DNA of 31,365 bases from the NCBI GenBank assembly GCA_023395595.1, contig JAEWYO010000072.1, forward strand, positions 1 to 31,365. Direction: 5' to 3'. The notes under the pieces were generated by a model. It was not told where the DNA came from. It worked only from the letters and a program-made list of their open reading frames with translations, and did no database searches. Each line of letters opens with the position of its first letter. The stretch's first letter is position 1. Positions 21,740 through 29,267 of the stretch are shown one piece after another. The translations under genes were made by a program, and so were the position numbers. The stretch comes from Bacillota bacterium (GTDB taxonomy: Bacteria > Bacillota > Clostridia > Christensenellales > CAG-138).

Positions 21740-24460
21740 TCAACCTCCGTTGCCGTTTTGCGTTTGTTGTGCCATCGAGTTTTGCAGCGCTGCAAAGTCG
21801 GTATTGAGTTTTTGATACAGCGGCTCGATTTCCGAGTATTGATATCCGCTGAGCGCAACCTGCAGGTTTGCGATGTCATCCTTAAGCGCGTCGCTCATGT
21901 CGTTTGGTACATTTTTCGCGCTGTTGAGATAGTCCGTCACCTGCTGAATCAAATCTTGCGACTTTGTCTTAAGCGCAAAGATCGAGAGTGATCCGTCCGC
22001 ATGCACGGTGCAAGTTTTCATGCTGTCGATAAACGCGTCGGTCGTGAGCTCGGTTCGCACCGCAGTCGGCAATGCTTTGAGCAGAGTCTCATCGTCAAAC
22101 TGATACAGCGGATTATCCGGCCGAACAAGGATGTAACTCACCTGCTGGACAGAATCCGGCGGGCAGAACTCGGTTGCGATCGCGCTCTCTGCCGTGCAGA
22201 TGCTCAGCGTTACATGCATGTCGCAATATTCCGTCGGCGCCTTCTCCGCGAGGAACCATTCCGTGACCGGCTTATGTTCTTCGTCATTCTTGCAGGCATC
22301 CGTTGCCAGCAAACCCGAAACTGGGCAAATCGTGCGTTTGACGAGGCCGAGCGAGGTCGGATCCGCGTCGATGATCGGTTTATCCGCAAGCCCTTCGTGA
22401 ATGCGGGACATATATGCCTGCCAAAGTGGCGCAGCCTCATTTCCGCCGGAAGAGCCTTTCTTGAGCTTGTTCACGGGATAATCGTGCCCGACCCAGAGTG
22501 TTGAGACATAGTATGGCGTCATGCCGGCGAAATAAACGCTCGCATAGTCCGAGTTGGTGCCTGTTTTGCCGGCAACAGTCATGTCGTTGATCTTTGCCTT
22601 GGTACCAGTTCCGGTCTTCACCGCGTCGGTCATCATATCCACGAGCATCCATGCTGTGCTCTGCTGAAAGACCCGGTGCGTGTCCCGCACTTCGTCCGCA
22701 TCCAGAACGACGTTGCCTTGCGCGTCCAGCACTTTTGTGAATGATAGCGGCTCTTGATACACACCCTCGTTTGCGATGGTCGAATACGCTGCCGCCATCT
22801 GAATCGGCGTTAAGCCGGACGTGCCGAGCGCGAGACCCGCGCCGTCTACATTGATCTTGTTCTCCGTTGCGCCGAGCTGATAGAGATACTGCGCGGCAAT
22901 CGCCGGGGTGACATCGTCCATGAGAATATGCGCCGCCGGAACATTGAGCGAGCTCACAATTGCGCGGCGGAACGTCACGGGGCCATAGCGCGAATCCAAT
23001 CCGCCAGAGGGATAGCCCTTTTCGGTGTTCCAACCCGGAATCGGGCCGTCCATGTTATAGGTGATACTACCCGGTGAATAGCCGAGGTCGAGCGCCGGGC
23101 CATAGACCGCAAGCGGCTTGATCGAGGAACCGACTTCGGTATAGCTTTGCGATGCGCGGTTGAGTCCTTTTCGCACCGTCGGTTCGTTTCTGCCGCCAAT
23201 GATTGCGCGCAGTTCGCCGGTGTGATAGTCCATGATGACCGCAGCTGCCTGCGGTTCAACGGTTTCGATAACGGTGCCGTCCTCCTTCGTCTCCACCATG
23301 AGGGATTTGGACGTATCCGCCAGAGTTGGATAGTTTTCCCAGCCACTCAGCGTGTCCTGCACGGTCTTCTGGATCGTCGGATCGACGGTGGTATAGATTT
23401 GATACCCGCTTGTGCGCAGTTCGTTTTCCACCGCGCTGCGGTTCGCCGAGGTGTTGCTTAGCCCGCGCTTTTCCAGAAGATGCGTGACGACATCGCTGAT
23501 CGCATACTCGACAAAATACGCCATGTCGTACATCTGCTTCTGCTGGCTGACTTCGATGATCTGCACCTGCTCGGTCAGCGCAGTGTTGTATTGATCCTTT
23601 GTGATAAATCCTGCCTGATACATCCGCGAAAGCACCTGATTCGTGCGCTCGTCGGTGACTTCCATCTTATCGCGCTGATACATGTTTCTGCGCGGATCAT
23701 AGCGATACGGTGCCTGCGTAAGACCGGCAAGCATTGCGCACTCGCGAACGGTCAGCTCGGAGAGTTCCTTGCCGAAATAATCCTTCGCGCCGCTCTTCAC
23801 GCCATAGTTGCTCTCGCCAAGGTCAACGTCGTTTAGATACGCTTCGAGAATCGTGTCTTTATCGACCATCGTTTCGAGTTCGAGTGCAAGATATGCTTCC
23901 TGAATCTTGCGTTTATAGTTTCTCTGTGCGCCGAGTACTTTGTTTTTGATGAGCTGCTGTGTAATTGTACTGCCGCCAGAGGAATTGCTGTTGCCAAGAA
24001 TCTCCAGTGCGGCAGAAAACAAGCGCTTAAAGTCCACGCCGCTGTGTTTGTAGAAGCGAACATCCTCCACGGAGATAAACGCGTTTTTCAGCATGTCGGG
24101 AATATTCTCAATATCGACCCAATCGCGATATTCAACATCCGCAATGGAGCTGATGAGGTTCCCGTTCATATCATATAGATAGCTGGTATAATCCGAAATT
24201 GTGAGCTGTGCGACGTCCAGCGTCGGCGTTGTCTCCACATATGCCTTCACCACGCCAAGCAAAAGCCCCATACCGATGAAGCACACGACAATAAACGCCA
24301 GCACCGTCATCTTCAGCGATGTAAAAACGACGCCGAGGAAGAAGGAATGCGGTTTTTTTCGCTCGGTAAAGAGCGGTTGGTTTTCTTCTGGAATGTGATT
24401 TGATTTTGCGTTGTCGTTCCCCTGCTGCTCCAGCCGGAAGAACGGATTGCTATTTGTCAT
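21740..24460 (-). CDS. mrcA: Class A penicillin-binding protein (PBP1A type)
   Basis: This bifunctional enzyme polymerises lipid II and cross-links peptidoglycan at the outer face of the membrane. The 906-residue product has a cytoplasmic N-terminus and one transmembrane helix (~50-75). The GT51 glycosyltransferase domain has catalytic Glu132 in SVEDVRFYKHSGVD and GGSTITQQLIKN (163-173). The transpeptidase domain has SSIK (445-448, nucleophile Ser445), SLN (504-506) and KTGT (632-635). The C-terminal ~200 residues include a paired-cysteine region (CPVSGLLATDAC) and a helical, Asn/Gln-rich end. The start is the ATG at 24460 with AAGGTG upstream; a longer frame runs through the promoter. Confidence 0.95.
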   Translation of the reverse strand: MTNSNPFFRLEQQGNDNAKSNHIPEENQPLFTERKKPHSFFLGVVFTSLKMTVLAFIVVCFIGMGLLLGVVKAYVETTPTLDVAQLTISDYTSYLYDMNGNLISSIADVEYRDWVDIENIPDMLKNAFISVEDVRFYKHSGVDFKRLFSAALEILGNSNSSGGSTITQQLIKNKVLGAQRNYKRKIQEAYLALELETMVDKDTILEAYLNDVDLGESNYGVKSGAKDYFGKELSELTVRECAMLAGLTQAPYRYDPRRNMYQRDKMEVTDERTNQVLSRMYQAGFITKDQYNTALTEQVQIIEVSQQKQMYDMAYFVEYAISDVVTHLLEKRGLSNTSANRSAVENELRTSGYQIYTTVDPTIQKTVQDTLSGWENYPTLADTSKSLMVETKEDGTVIETVEPQAAAVIMDYHTGELRAIIGGRNEPTVRKGLNRASQSYTEVGSSIKPLAVYGPALDLGYSPGSITYNMDGPIPGWNTEKGYPSGGLDSRYGPVTFRRAIVSSLNVPAAHILMDDVTPAIAAQYLYQLGATENKINVDGAGLALGTSGLTPIQMAAAYSTIANEGVYQEPLSFTKVLDAQGNVVLDADEVRDTHRVFQQSTAWMLVDMMTDAVKTGTGTKAKINDMTVAGKTGTNSDYASVYFAGMTPYYVSTLWVGHDYPVNKLKKGSSGGNEAAPLWQAYMSRIHEGLADKPIIDADPTSLGLVKRTICPVSGLLATDACKNDEEHKPVTEWFLAEKAPTEYCDMHVTLSICTAESAIATEFCPPDSVQQVSYILVRPDNPLYQFDDETLLKALPTAVRTELTTDAFIDSMKTCTVHADGSLSIFALKTKSQDLIQQVTDYLNSAKNVPNDMSDALKDDIANLQVALSGYQYSEIEPLYQKLNTDFAALQNSMAQQTQNGNGG

Positions 24461-24491
24461 CCGATCATTCACCTTACAAGAATTCGTGGCT

Positions 24492-24500
24492 ATTATAGCA
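24492..24500 (-). promoter_or_regulatory. Extended -10 promoter of the PBP gene
   Basis: TGCTATAAT on the minus strand (24500-24492) is a perfect extended -10, 31 bases before the PBP ATG. The -35 region is poor, as expected for this promoter type. The same TATGCTATAAT block occurs in the rpsB promoter. Confidence 0.65.
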
Positions 24501-24616
24501 TAGCCCGCCAACGGCTTGCATGAATGCCGCAAAAAGTTCATACTTTACAGCATTTTCGATGCATAATCGCATATTTGCCATCCGCGAGATACAAAAACAG
24601 GTATGATTGTGTATAT

Positions 24617-24647
24617 GACGCAGCCGTGCAACGGTGGCCGCTGCGTC
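24617..24647. repeat. Isolated hairpin upstream of the tRNA-Ala unit
   Basis: A perfect 8-bp inverted repeat GACGCAGC/GCTGCGTC (24617-24624 with 24640-24647) encloses a 15-base GC-rich loop. It has no T-run on either strand, so it is not a normal terminator. It lies in the ~230-base space between the PBP promoter and the tRNA promoter, where I see no gene. Confidence 0.4.
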
Positions 24648-24689
24648 GCATTCTTCAAAAAAACAATGTATCAAACGAGAAATTATGTC

Positions 24690-24718
24690 TTTACAAATTT
24701 GCGGCTTTCCACTATAAT
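24690..24718 (+). promoter_or_regulatory. tRNA-Ala promoter
   Basis: TTTACA (24690-24695), a 17-base spacer and consensus TATAAT (24713-24718) lie 14 bases before the first base of the tRNA. Confidence 0.85.
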
Positions 24719-24732
24719 AGCACTTGCGTCTC

Positions 24733-24809
24733 GGGGCTTTAGCGAAGTTGGCTATCGCGCTACACTGGCAGTGTAGAGATCACCGGTTCAAATCCGGTAA
24801 GCTCCACCA
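24733..24809 (+). tRNA. tRNA-Ala (anticodon GGC)
   Basis: The 77 bases fold as a complete cloverleaf. The acceptor stem GGGGCTT/AAGCTCC includes the G3·U70 wobble pair that specifies alanine. The D stem is GCGA/TCGC, the anticodon stem CTACA/TGTAG with loop CTGGCAG (anticodon GGC, reading GCC), and the T stem ACCGG/CCGGT with loop TTCAAAT. The discriminator is A and the CCA end is encoded. It has its own promoter and terminator and is the only RNA gene I found in the window. Confidence 0.97.
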
Positions 24810-24816
24810 AACGAGA

Positions 24817-24843
24817 AAAACGTCCCAAACGGGACGTTTTTTT
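24817..24843 (+). terminator. Terminator of the tRNA-Ala unit
   Basis: A 10-bp stem AAAACGTCCC/GGGACGTTTT (24817-24826 with 24831-24840) has a 4-base loop and is followed by TTT within a run of seven T. It lies 8 bases after the CCA end. Confidence 0.92.
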
Positions 24844-24897
24844 GTTGTGTTGAATCAACCGATCAATGCGTAATATTCGTTCTGCTGATTCGCTCTG

Positions 24898-25539
24898 CTA
24901 TTTACTCATCTGCAAAGACAGCCGCCTTGCTTTTCGGTGCATGGCCAGCATAGTTCGCGACCGAAGCGTGATCTCGCTGAGCTCTTCTCCGCGCACGAGT
25001 ACATAGAGTTGACAGCCGACCTTGACCAGCACCTTGTCGAAAAGCAGCGTGCCCTCCTGCGCATCAAAAAACGCCTGCACGCGGAGCATGTCGTTTCGCT
25101 CCAGGCCTGTGGTTTCGCTAAAGATATACAGCCAGTTCTCACGGCAGAGGCGATATTCCTTTAGCGCCTTGGTCTTATCTTCAATTCGCTCGATGATGCG
25201 CCCGATGTGCATCTCCTTGACATCCCGAGGGAGTTCAAAGAGGCTTTCTTCCTCATCATCCTCCGCGCCGTTGGCGATGGCGTCGTCGCAATCACAGTCC
25301 GCAAGGATGGTCTGCTCCACCGCTTCGCCGGGCATTTCGTCACCAAAGTGGCGGTTCATGCCCGCCTCCTGCTGCGCCCATTCTTCAATTGCCGCGCGGG
25401 TGACTTCCATGCCGAGTTCGCCGTGCTTGCTGATGAAATCCGGGCGTTCACTCTTTTTGAGAAACCAAGGCCAGAGTTTCATCGCGCGGTCGGCGTGGAG
25501 CTTGGCGTAATATTCGACGTATAGTTTCGAGGGGTCCAC
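24898..25539 (-). CDS. Uncharacterised protein with possible PD-(D/E)XK-like pattern
   Basis: I do not recognise a named family for this 213-residue protein. It starts with GTG at 25539 (AGGAG 7 bases upstream) behind a good promoter. The N-terminal part reads LHADRAMKLWPWFLKKSERPDF, then LGMEVTRA, so a PD (Asp34) is followed 11 residues later by E-V-T (Glu45). Further on comes IIERIEDKTKALKEY…NWLYIF, an amphipathic helix with lysines leading into a strand. This order resembles some PD-(D/E)XK nuclease relatives in which the last lysine has moved, but it is only a pattern, not proof. A very acidic linker (residues ~80-100) follows a DCDCDD cluster. Base composition matches the host. No membrane segment is present. 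Neighbours are the tRNA-Ala unit and the Cys-rich gene at 25699. Confidence 0.7.
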   Translation of the reverse strand: MDPSKLYVEYYAKLHADRAMKLWPWFLKKSERPDFISKHGELGMEVTRAAIEEWAQQEAGMNRHFGDEMPGEAVEQTILADCDCDDAIANGAEDDEEESLFELPRDVKEMHIGRIIERIEDKTKALKEYRLCRENWLYIFSETTGLERNDMLRVQAFFDAQEGTLLFDKVLVKVGCQLYVLVRGEELSEITLRSRTMLAMHRKARRLSLQMSK

Positions 25540-25567
25540 TGATTTTCTCCTGAATTGAAATATCTGT

Positions 25568-25595
25568 ATTATACAATAGAAACAGCCGATGTAAA
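25568..25595 (-). promoter_or_regulatory. Promoter of the 24898-25539 gene
   Basis: TTTACA (25595-25590), a 16-base spacer and consensus TATAAT (25573-25568) lie on the minus strand, 28 bases before the GTG start. Confidence 0.75.
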
Positions 25596-25613
25596 GGGAT
25601 TCTCACTTAAAAC

Positions 25614-25640
25614 GAAAAAAGGTGCGCCAAATGACGCACC
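25614..25640 (-). terminator. Terminator after the Cys-rich protein gene
   Basis: A GGTGCG/CGCACC stem (25621-25626 with 25635-25640) is followed by TTTTTT on the minus strand. It lies 58 bases after the stop of the 25699 gene and just before the next gene's promoter. Confidence 0.8.
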
Positions 25641-25698
25641 CGGTTGGTTTCAGCAGCGCTTTATCTTGGTATTGGAGAAGCGCAGGAAATTTGATGGT

Positions 25699-26703
25699 TC
25701 ACTGTTTGGAGGCCGCAGCCGTCACACGGCAATAGTATTCCAAAACTTCCAATATGTGCGCTTTTTTGTCGGGGTCCGTTGCTGCTTCCATCATCGCTTT
25801 TAGGATGTTGATCGACTGCGCATCGGTGATGTGCCGCAGCATCCCGCTCCCCCAAAAAGGGTTTTCGGGTTTGGATGGATTCTTGTGAAAATTCCAGAAA
25901 CGAACGTGCTGTGCTTCTTTCGGCGTTAGATCAATGCGGTATTTTGTGTGCGCATGCACGTTACCTTCCGCTTTATCGTCGCCAACCTCCACCTTGCTGA
26001 TCACGAACGCAGCGAAGATCTTGCGCTCGGCTTCCAGCTCGTCGGTCTGTTTTGTCGTCAGCACGCAGAGGCGATTGACGCGCGCATTCGTCATCTTGGC
26101 CGGTTTGTCGGTCTTCTTCTCGCTCTGTCCCTGGTGCCGTTCGGCAGACGCAACCCAGTCCTTGAGCAGTCTGCTCTCGTTGCAGATAAAGCTGCCGTCG
26201 CTGTATTGTTGTTCCAGCTCTGCGCGTGTGATTTCGCCTTTGGTGTATCGCTTGCATGCGCAGTCGTTTGCGTTGCACCAGGGTCTGCGAAGAATTGACA
26301 CATTATGCCGGAGCACGTCCTCGCTGCAAACCCCGTGGTAGCCGAATACAGTTTCACTTCTTCCGCCGTCGCAATAGTTGCATCGGATCGCAATGTTGCT
26401 GTTGTCGCGTAATTGCTTCTCGCGCTTGAGTTTATCCGGCTTGGTGTCCGGCACAGGAGCAAAACGGCTACCGAATTCCGTCAGCCGTTCTTCTTTTTCT
26501 TTGTTGATTGCAATGGTTTCGTTCGCGCATAGCGCTTTGATTTCCTGCTGTAAAGTAGGATTCTTCATGGTCAGCAATTCGTTGAAAACCGAAGGAAACG
26601 AAAACTTCATTTGTTTTTCGCCGAACTGAATCGTAATAATTTTTTCCGTGAGGGACACAACGTGTCCAACACCCAAGTGTTTGTGTGAGACCTCTTCATT
26701 CAT
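25699..26703 (-). CDS. Uncharacterised Cys-rich protein with SH3/tudor-like N-terminus
   Basis: The 334-residue product is not a family I can name. The N-terminus (5-45: HKHLGVGHVVSL…IITIQFGEKQMKFSFPSVF) looks like the small SH3/tudor-like barrel found at the end of UvrD-type helicases and in other DNA-associated proteins. Residues ~105-175 hold a cysteine cluster: C108-x2-C111, C126, C143-x4-C148-x-C150 and C174, in the context IRCNYCDGG…GVCSED…PWCNANDCACKRY. This is a likely zinc-binding domain. The C-terminal third is a mixed domain with HVRFWNFHKNP and LKAMMEAATDPDKKAHILEVLEYY. No catalytic motif is evident. I prefer the ATG at 26703 to a TTG at 26712; the ribosome site is weak. A nucleic-acid-related role is an inference from the domains. 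Confidence 0.75.
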   Translation of the reverse strand: MNEEVSHKHLGVGHVVSLTEKIITIQFGEKQMKFSFPSVFNELLTMKNPTLQQEIKALCANETIAINKEKEERLTEFGSRFAPVPDTKPDKLKREKQLRDNSNIAIRCNYCDGGRSETVFGYHGVCSEDVLRHNVSILRRPWCNANDCACKRYTKGEITRAELEQQYSDGSFICNESRLLKDWVASAERHQGQSEKKTDKPAKMTNARVNRLCVLTTKQTDELEAERKIFAAFVISKVEVGDDKAEGNVHAHTKYRIDLTPKEAQHVRFWNFHKNPSKPENPFWGSGMLRHITDAQSINILKAMMEAATDPDKKAHILEVLEYYCRVTAAASKQ

Positions 26704-26895
26704 GATGTTCAAACAATCTTACCCGCATCCTCTATTAAATTTGAAAGGCGTGCTTTCCGCACACTATAATCATACTATATTTTCGCGGGTGAGTGAAACC
26801 ATTTAACATGATAATTTCTTTCTTTGAGAAAAATAACACGAATAAAGATTTTTTCCTGTTTTAGAATAGGGCGTCTACCTCCCTGTTAAGTTTTA
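26704..26895. other. AT-rich intergenic segment downstream of the DUF4238 gene
   Basis: This ~190-base segment lies between the Cys-rich gene and the DUF4238 gene. It is clearly richer in A and T than the surrounding host sequence. A TATAGT at 26763-26768 on the minus strand could be a -10 for the Cys-rich gene. I see no good terminator for the DUF4238 gene, only a weak AGGG/CCCT hairpin near 26869-26887. No repeat, tRNA fragment or coding region is evident. Confidence 0.4.
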
Positions 26896-27933
26896 CTAAT
26901 CAATCTTTTTTCTCTTGAATTCCTGTTCGAAAGAAATTTGTTTGTTATTCCATTGTTGCCAAAGTATTTTTTCATTACGAAAGTAATCTTCAGAAACAAC
27001 TCTTTTTCTGCAAAGGGTAATTCTTGAGTTTTCAGATTTTGAATATACGCTCCTGAAAGCATTCTCAATAGTTATCCGCTGCATCCAATAAACTAATTTG
27101 AATAGCATTCCCTGAATGTCTTTTTCGTCTAATCTTGTGTTATTTCCTGAGTATAAAAAATGATTTGGAGTTATCGGAAAAAAAACTTCTCCTGCATTCC
27201 TTCGCCAACCACCGCCAAAATTGTAATTGTTAGTATTATGAATATTAACAAAGGCTACCGGATCGTCATTAGTGTATAAGCTTACTCCCGGTGGCGTTTT
27301 TACGATATGCCATTCGCGCTCAAGTAAGTACATAAATGCTCTGTCTAGTAAACTCAAATTAATAAAATGCCACATATTTCTAGTAAAACCAGTCTCGAAC
27401 TTTAACTTTAAATTTTCGTTTTCATCTGTCGGTTGGTTTAGTTCTATTTTCAATGGAAGCCATTTAAAATCCTTTATATTGTTTGTTGCATGTGTATCAT
27501 TTGCACTTACTAATCGGTTCTTAGCAGTGAGCGATCCTACAATCCGAGGATGGATATCTTTCTCAAATAGTTCTTTAACTCTAAAATAACCCGCAGGAGT
27601 TCTGACGTACTGGGCTGCCACAAACCTAATAAGTTTAGTTAAGTCATCCTTCTCTAATTTATTATTGCATGCGACGCACTCAATAGCATGTTTAGCTGGG
27701 TTTTCGATCACCTTCTCATACCAATTCTCTATTTCGTCTGTCTCAGCATCGTTCTCTATCCCAGTATATAAGTCTTTGTGCCAACCCAGCGATCCCTTTA
27801 TCGAGGATAATTGCCAGAGTGGAACCTCGTCATGTGAAACAAGTAGTCGATACTCCCATACTTTTTTCTCGCTATTGCCCCATTGCTTGAGGTAAAACTG
27901 CGGAATGTAATGATTATCCCTCTTGAACTGCAT
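26896..27933 (-). CDS. DUF4238 domain-containing protein, AT-rich foreign gene
   Basis: The 345-residue product begins MQFKRDNHYIPQFYLKQWG, the DUF4238 signature in which a His-x-Ile-Pro-Gln-x-Tyr-Leu segment opens the domain. The family has no assigned activity. Other conserved-looking parts are KLIRFVAAQYVRTP, SLYTNDDPVAF and FFPITPNHFL, and the domain fills nearly the whole protein. The gene is far richer in A/T than every neighbour (codons such as AAT, AAA, TTT and ATA dominate), a strong sign of recent transfer. The ATG at 27933 has AGAGG 7-8 bases upstream. Only 27 bases separate it from the hairpin behind glyA, and no promoter is visible there, so it may be expressed by readthrough from glyA. 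Cargo or defence roles are speculation. Confidence 0.9.
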   Translation of the reverse strand: MQFKRDNHYIPQFYLKQWGNSEKKVWEYRLLVSHDEVPLWQLSSIKGSLGWHKDLYTGIENDAETDEIENWYEKVIENPAKHAIECVACNNKLEKDDLTKLIRFVAAQYVRTPAGYFRVKELFEKDIHPRIVGSLTAKNRLVSANDTHATNNIKDFKWLPLKIELNQPTDENENLKLKFETGFTRNMWHFINLSLLDRAFMYLLEREWHIVKTPPGVSLYTNDDPVAFVNIHNTNNYNFGGGWRRNAGEVFFPITPNHFLYSGNNTRLDEKDIQGMLFKLVYWMQRITIENAFRSVYSKSENSRITLCRKRVVSEDYFRNEKILWQQWNNKQISFEQEFKRKKID

Positions 27934-27960
27934 AATAGTACCTCTTTAGCTCAAGTATTT

Positions 27961-27986
27961 AAGGGCGCACCTTTCGGTGCGCCCTT
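27961..27986 (-). terminator. Hairpin after glyA, without a T-run
   Basis: A perfect 11-bp stem AAGGGCGCACC/GGTGCGCCCTT (27961-27971 with 27976-27986) has a 4-base loop, 12 bases after the glyA stop. On the minus strand it is followed by AAATACTTG rather than a T-run, so it may be a leaky or remodelled terminator. Confidence 0.6.
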
Positions 27987-27998
27987 CTCATGCATTAC

Positions 27999-29246
27999 TT
28001 ACTGATACAGCGGAAACCGCTTGCAAATCTCCAGAACCTCTGCCTTCACAGACGGAACGGCGGTCTCGCCTTCCTTGATGATCCGCGCGATCAGATTGCC
28101 GATTTGCCGCATCTCCGGCTCCTTCATGCCCCGTGTAGTCGAGGCGGGCGTGCCGAAGCGCATGCCGCTGGTTTCGAGCTTGTTGCGCGTGTCAAACGGA
28201 ATCGCGTTGCGGTTAGCCGTGATGTGCGCCGCATCCAGCAGCGTCTGCACGCGCTGTCCCGTCACGTCCAGCTCCCGCAGATCAACGAGCATCAGGTGGT
28301 TGTCCGTGCCGCCGGAGAAAATCTTGATTCCGTTTTCCTGTAAGGTTTTGCTCAGCTCCGCTGCGTTGAGTACGACCTGATGCTGATAGTCCTTGAATGC
28401 GGGCTGCATCGCCTCGTGGAAGCAAACAGCCTTTGCGGCTATCACATGCATCAGCGGGCCGCCCTGCATGCCCGGGAACACGGCTTTGTCCACCTTTGCG
28501 GCAAACTCCGCCTTGCAAAGGATCAATCCTCCGCGCGCGCCGCGCAGGGTCTTGTGCGTCGTGCTGGTGACGATGTCCGCATGCGGGAAAGGATTGGGAT
28601 GTTCTCCCGCGGCAATCAAGCCGGAGATATGCGCCATGTCCACCATGAAATATGCGCCAACATCCTTTGCGACCTTACCGAACCGCTCAAAATCGATGAT
28701 GCGCGAATACGCGCTGGCTCCGGCGACGATCAGCTTAGGCTGATGCTCGTGTGCCAGCCGCTCCATCTCGTCATAGTCAATATAGCCCGTGTCCTCGCGC
28801 ACGCCATACTGCACAAAGTGATACAATCTGCCGCTCTCGTTGACCTTGTGTCCGTGGGTCAGGTGTCCGCCGTGGTTGAGGTTCATCGCAAGCACGGTAT
28901 CCCCCGGCTGAATCAACGCCTGATAGGCGGCAAGATTCGCCTGCGCGCCCGCATGCGGCTGCACATTGGCGTGCTCCGCGCCAAAGAGCTTCTTCGCGCG
29001 CTCAATTGCGATGGTCTCCACCATGTCCACATACTCGCAACCGCCATAATAGCGCTTGCCCGGATACCCCTCTGCATATTTGTTGGTCAGCGGGCTGCCC
29101 ATCGCGGCGAGCACGGCGGGAGAAACGAAGTTTTCCGATGCGATGAGTTCAATGTGGTCACGCTGGCGTCCGAGTTCCAGCGCCATGGCGTTGCCAATTT
29201 CCGGGTCAACCTGCGAGACAAAAGCGTGAGACTCTGCAAAATTCAT
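27999..29246 (-). CDS. glyA: Serine hydroxymethyltransferase
   Basis: This PLP enzyme interconverts serine and glycine while charging tetrahydrofolate with a one-carbon unit. The 415-residue product shows IELIASENFVSPAVL near the start and TNKYAEGYPGKRYYGGCEYVD. The strand with DMAHISGLIA supplies the Asp and His that hold PLP. The Schiff-base lysine lies in VTSTTHKTLRGARGG, and GTDNHLMLVDL comes further on. Length is normal. The ATG at 29246 is chosen because AGGAAAC lies upstream and the extra in-frame N-terminus is not conserved. It is preceded by a -10 element and a palindrome at 29286-29308. Confidence 0.97.
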   Translation of the reverse strand: MNFAESHAFVSQVDPEIGNAMALELGRQRDHIELIASENFVSPAVLAAMGSPLTNKYAEGYPGKRYYGGCEYVDMVETIAIERAKKLFGAEHANVQPHAGAQANLAAYQALIQPGDTVLAMNLNHGGHLTHGHKVNESGRLYHFVQYGVREDTGYIDYDEMERLAHEHQPKLIVAGASAYSRIIDFERFGKVAKDVGAYFMVDMAHISGLIAAGEHPNPFPHADIVTSTTHKTLRGARGGLILCKAEFAAKVDKAVFPGMQGGPLMHVIAAKAVCFHEAMQPAFKDYQHQVVLNAAELSKTLQENGIKIFSGGTDNHLMLVDLRELDVTGQRVQTLLDAAHITANRNAIPFDTRNKLETSGMRFGTPASTTRGMKEPEMRQIGNLIARIIKEGETAVPSVKAEVLEICKRFPLYQ

Positions 29247-29267
29247 GATGGCTGTTTCCTGTTCCTC

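Noticed and set aside
24733..27960. tRNA-Ala as attachment site of a genomic island ending near glyA.
   Set aside because: I found no repeated copy of the tRNA 3' end near 26700-28000 and no integrase. The genes next to the tRNA have host composition.
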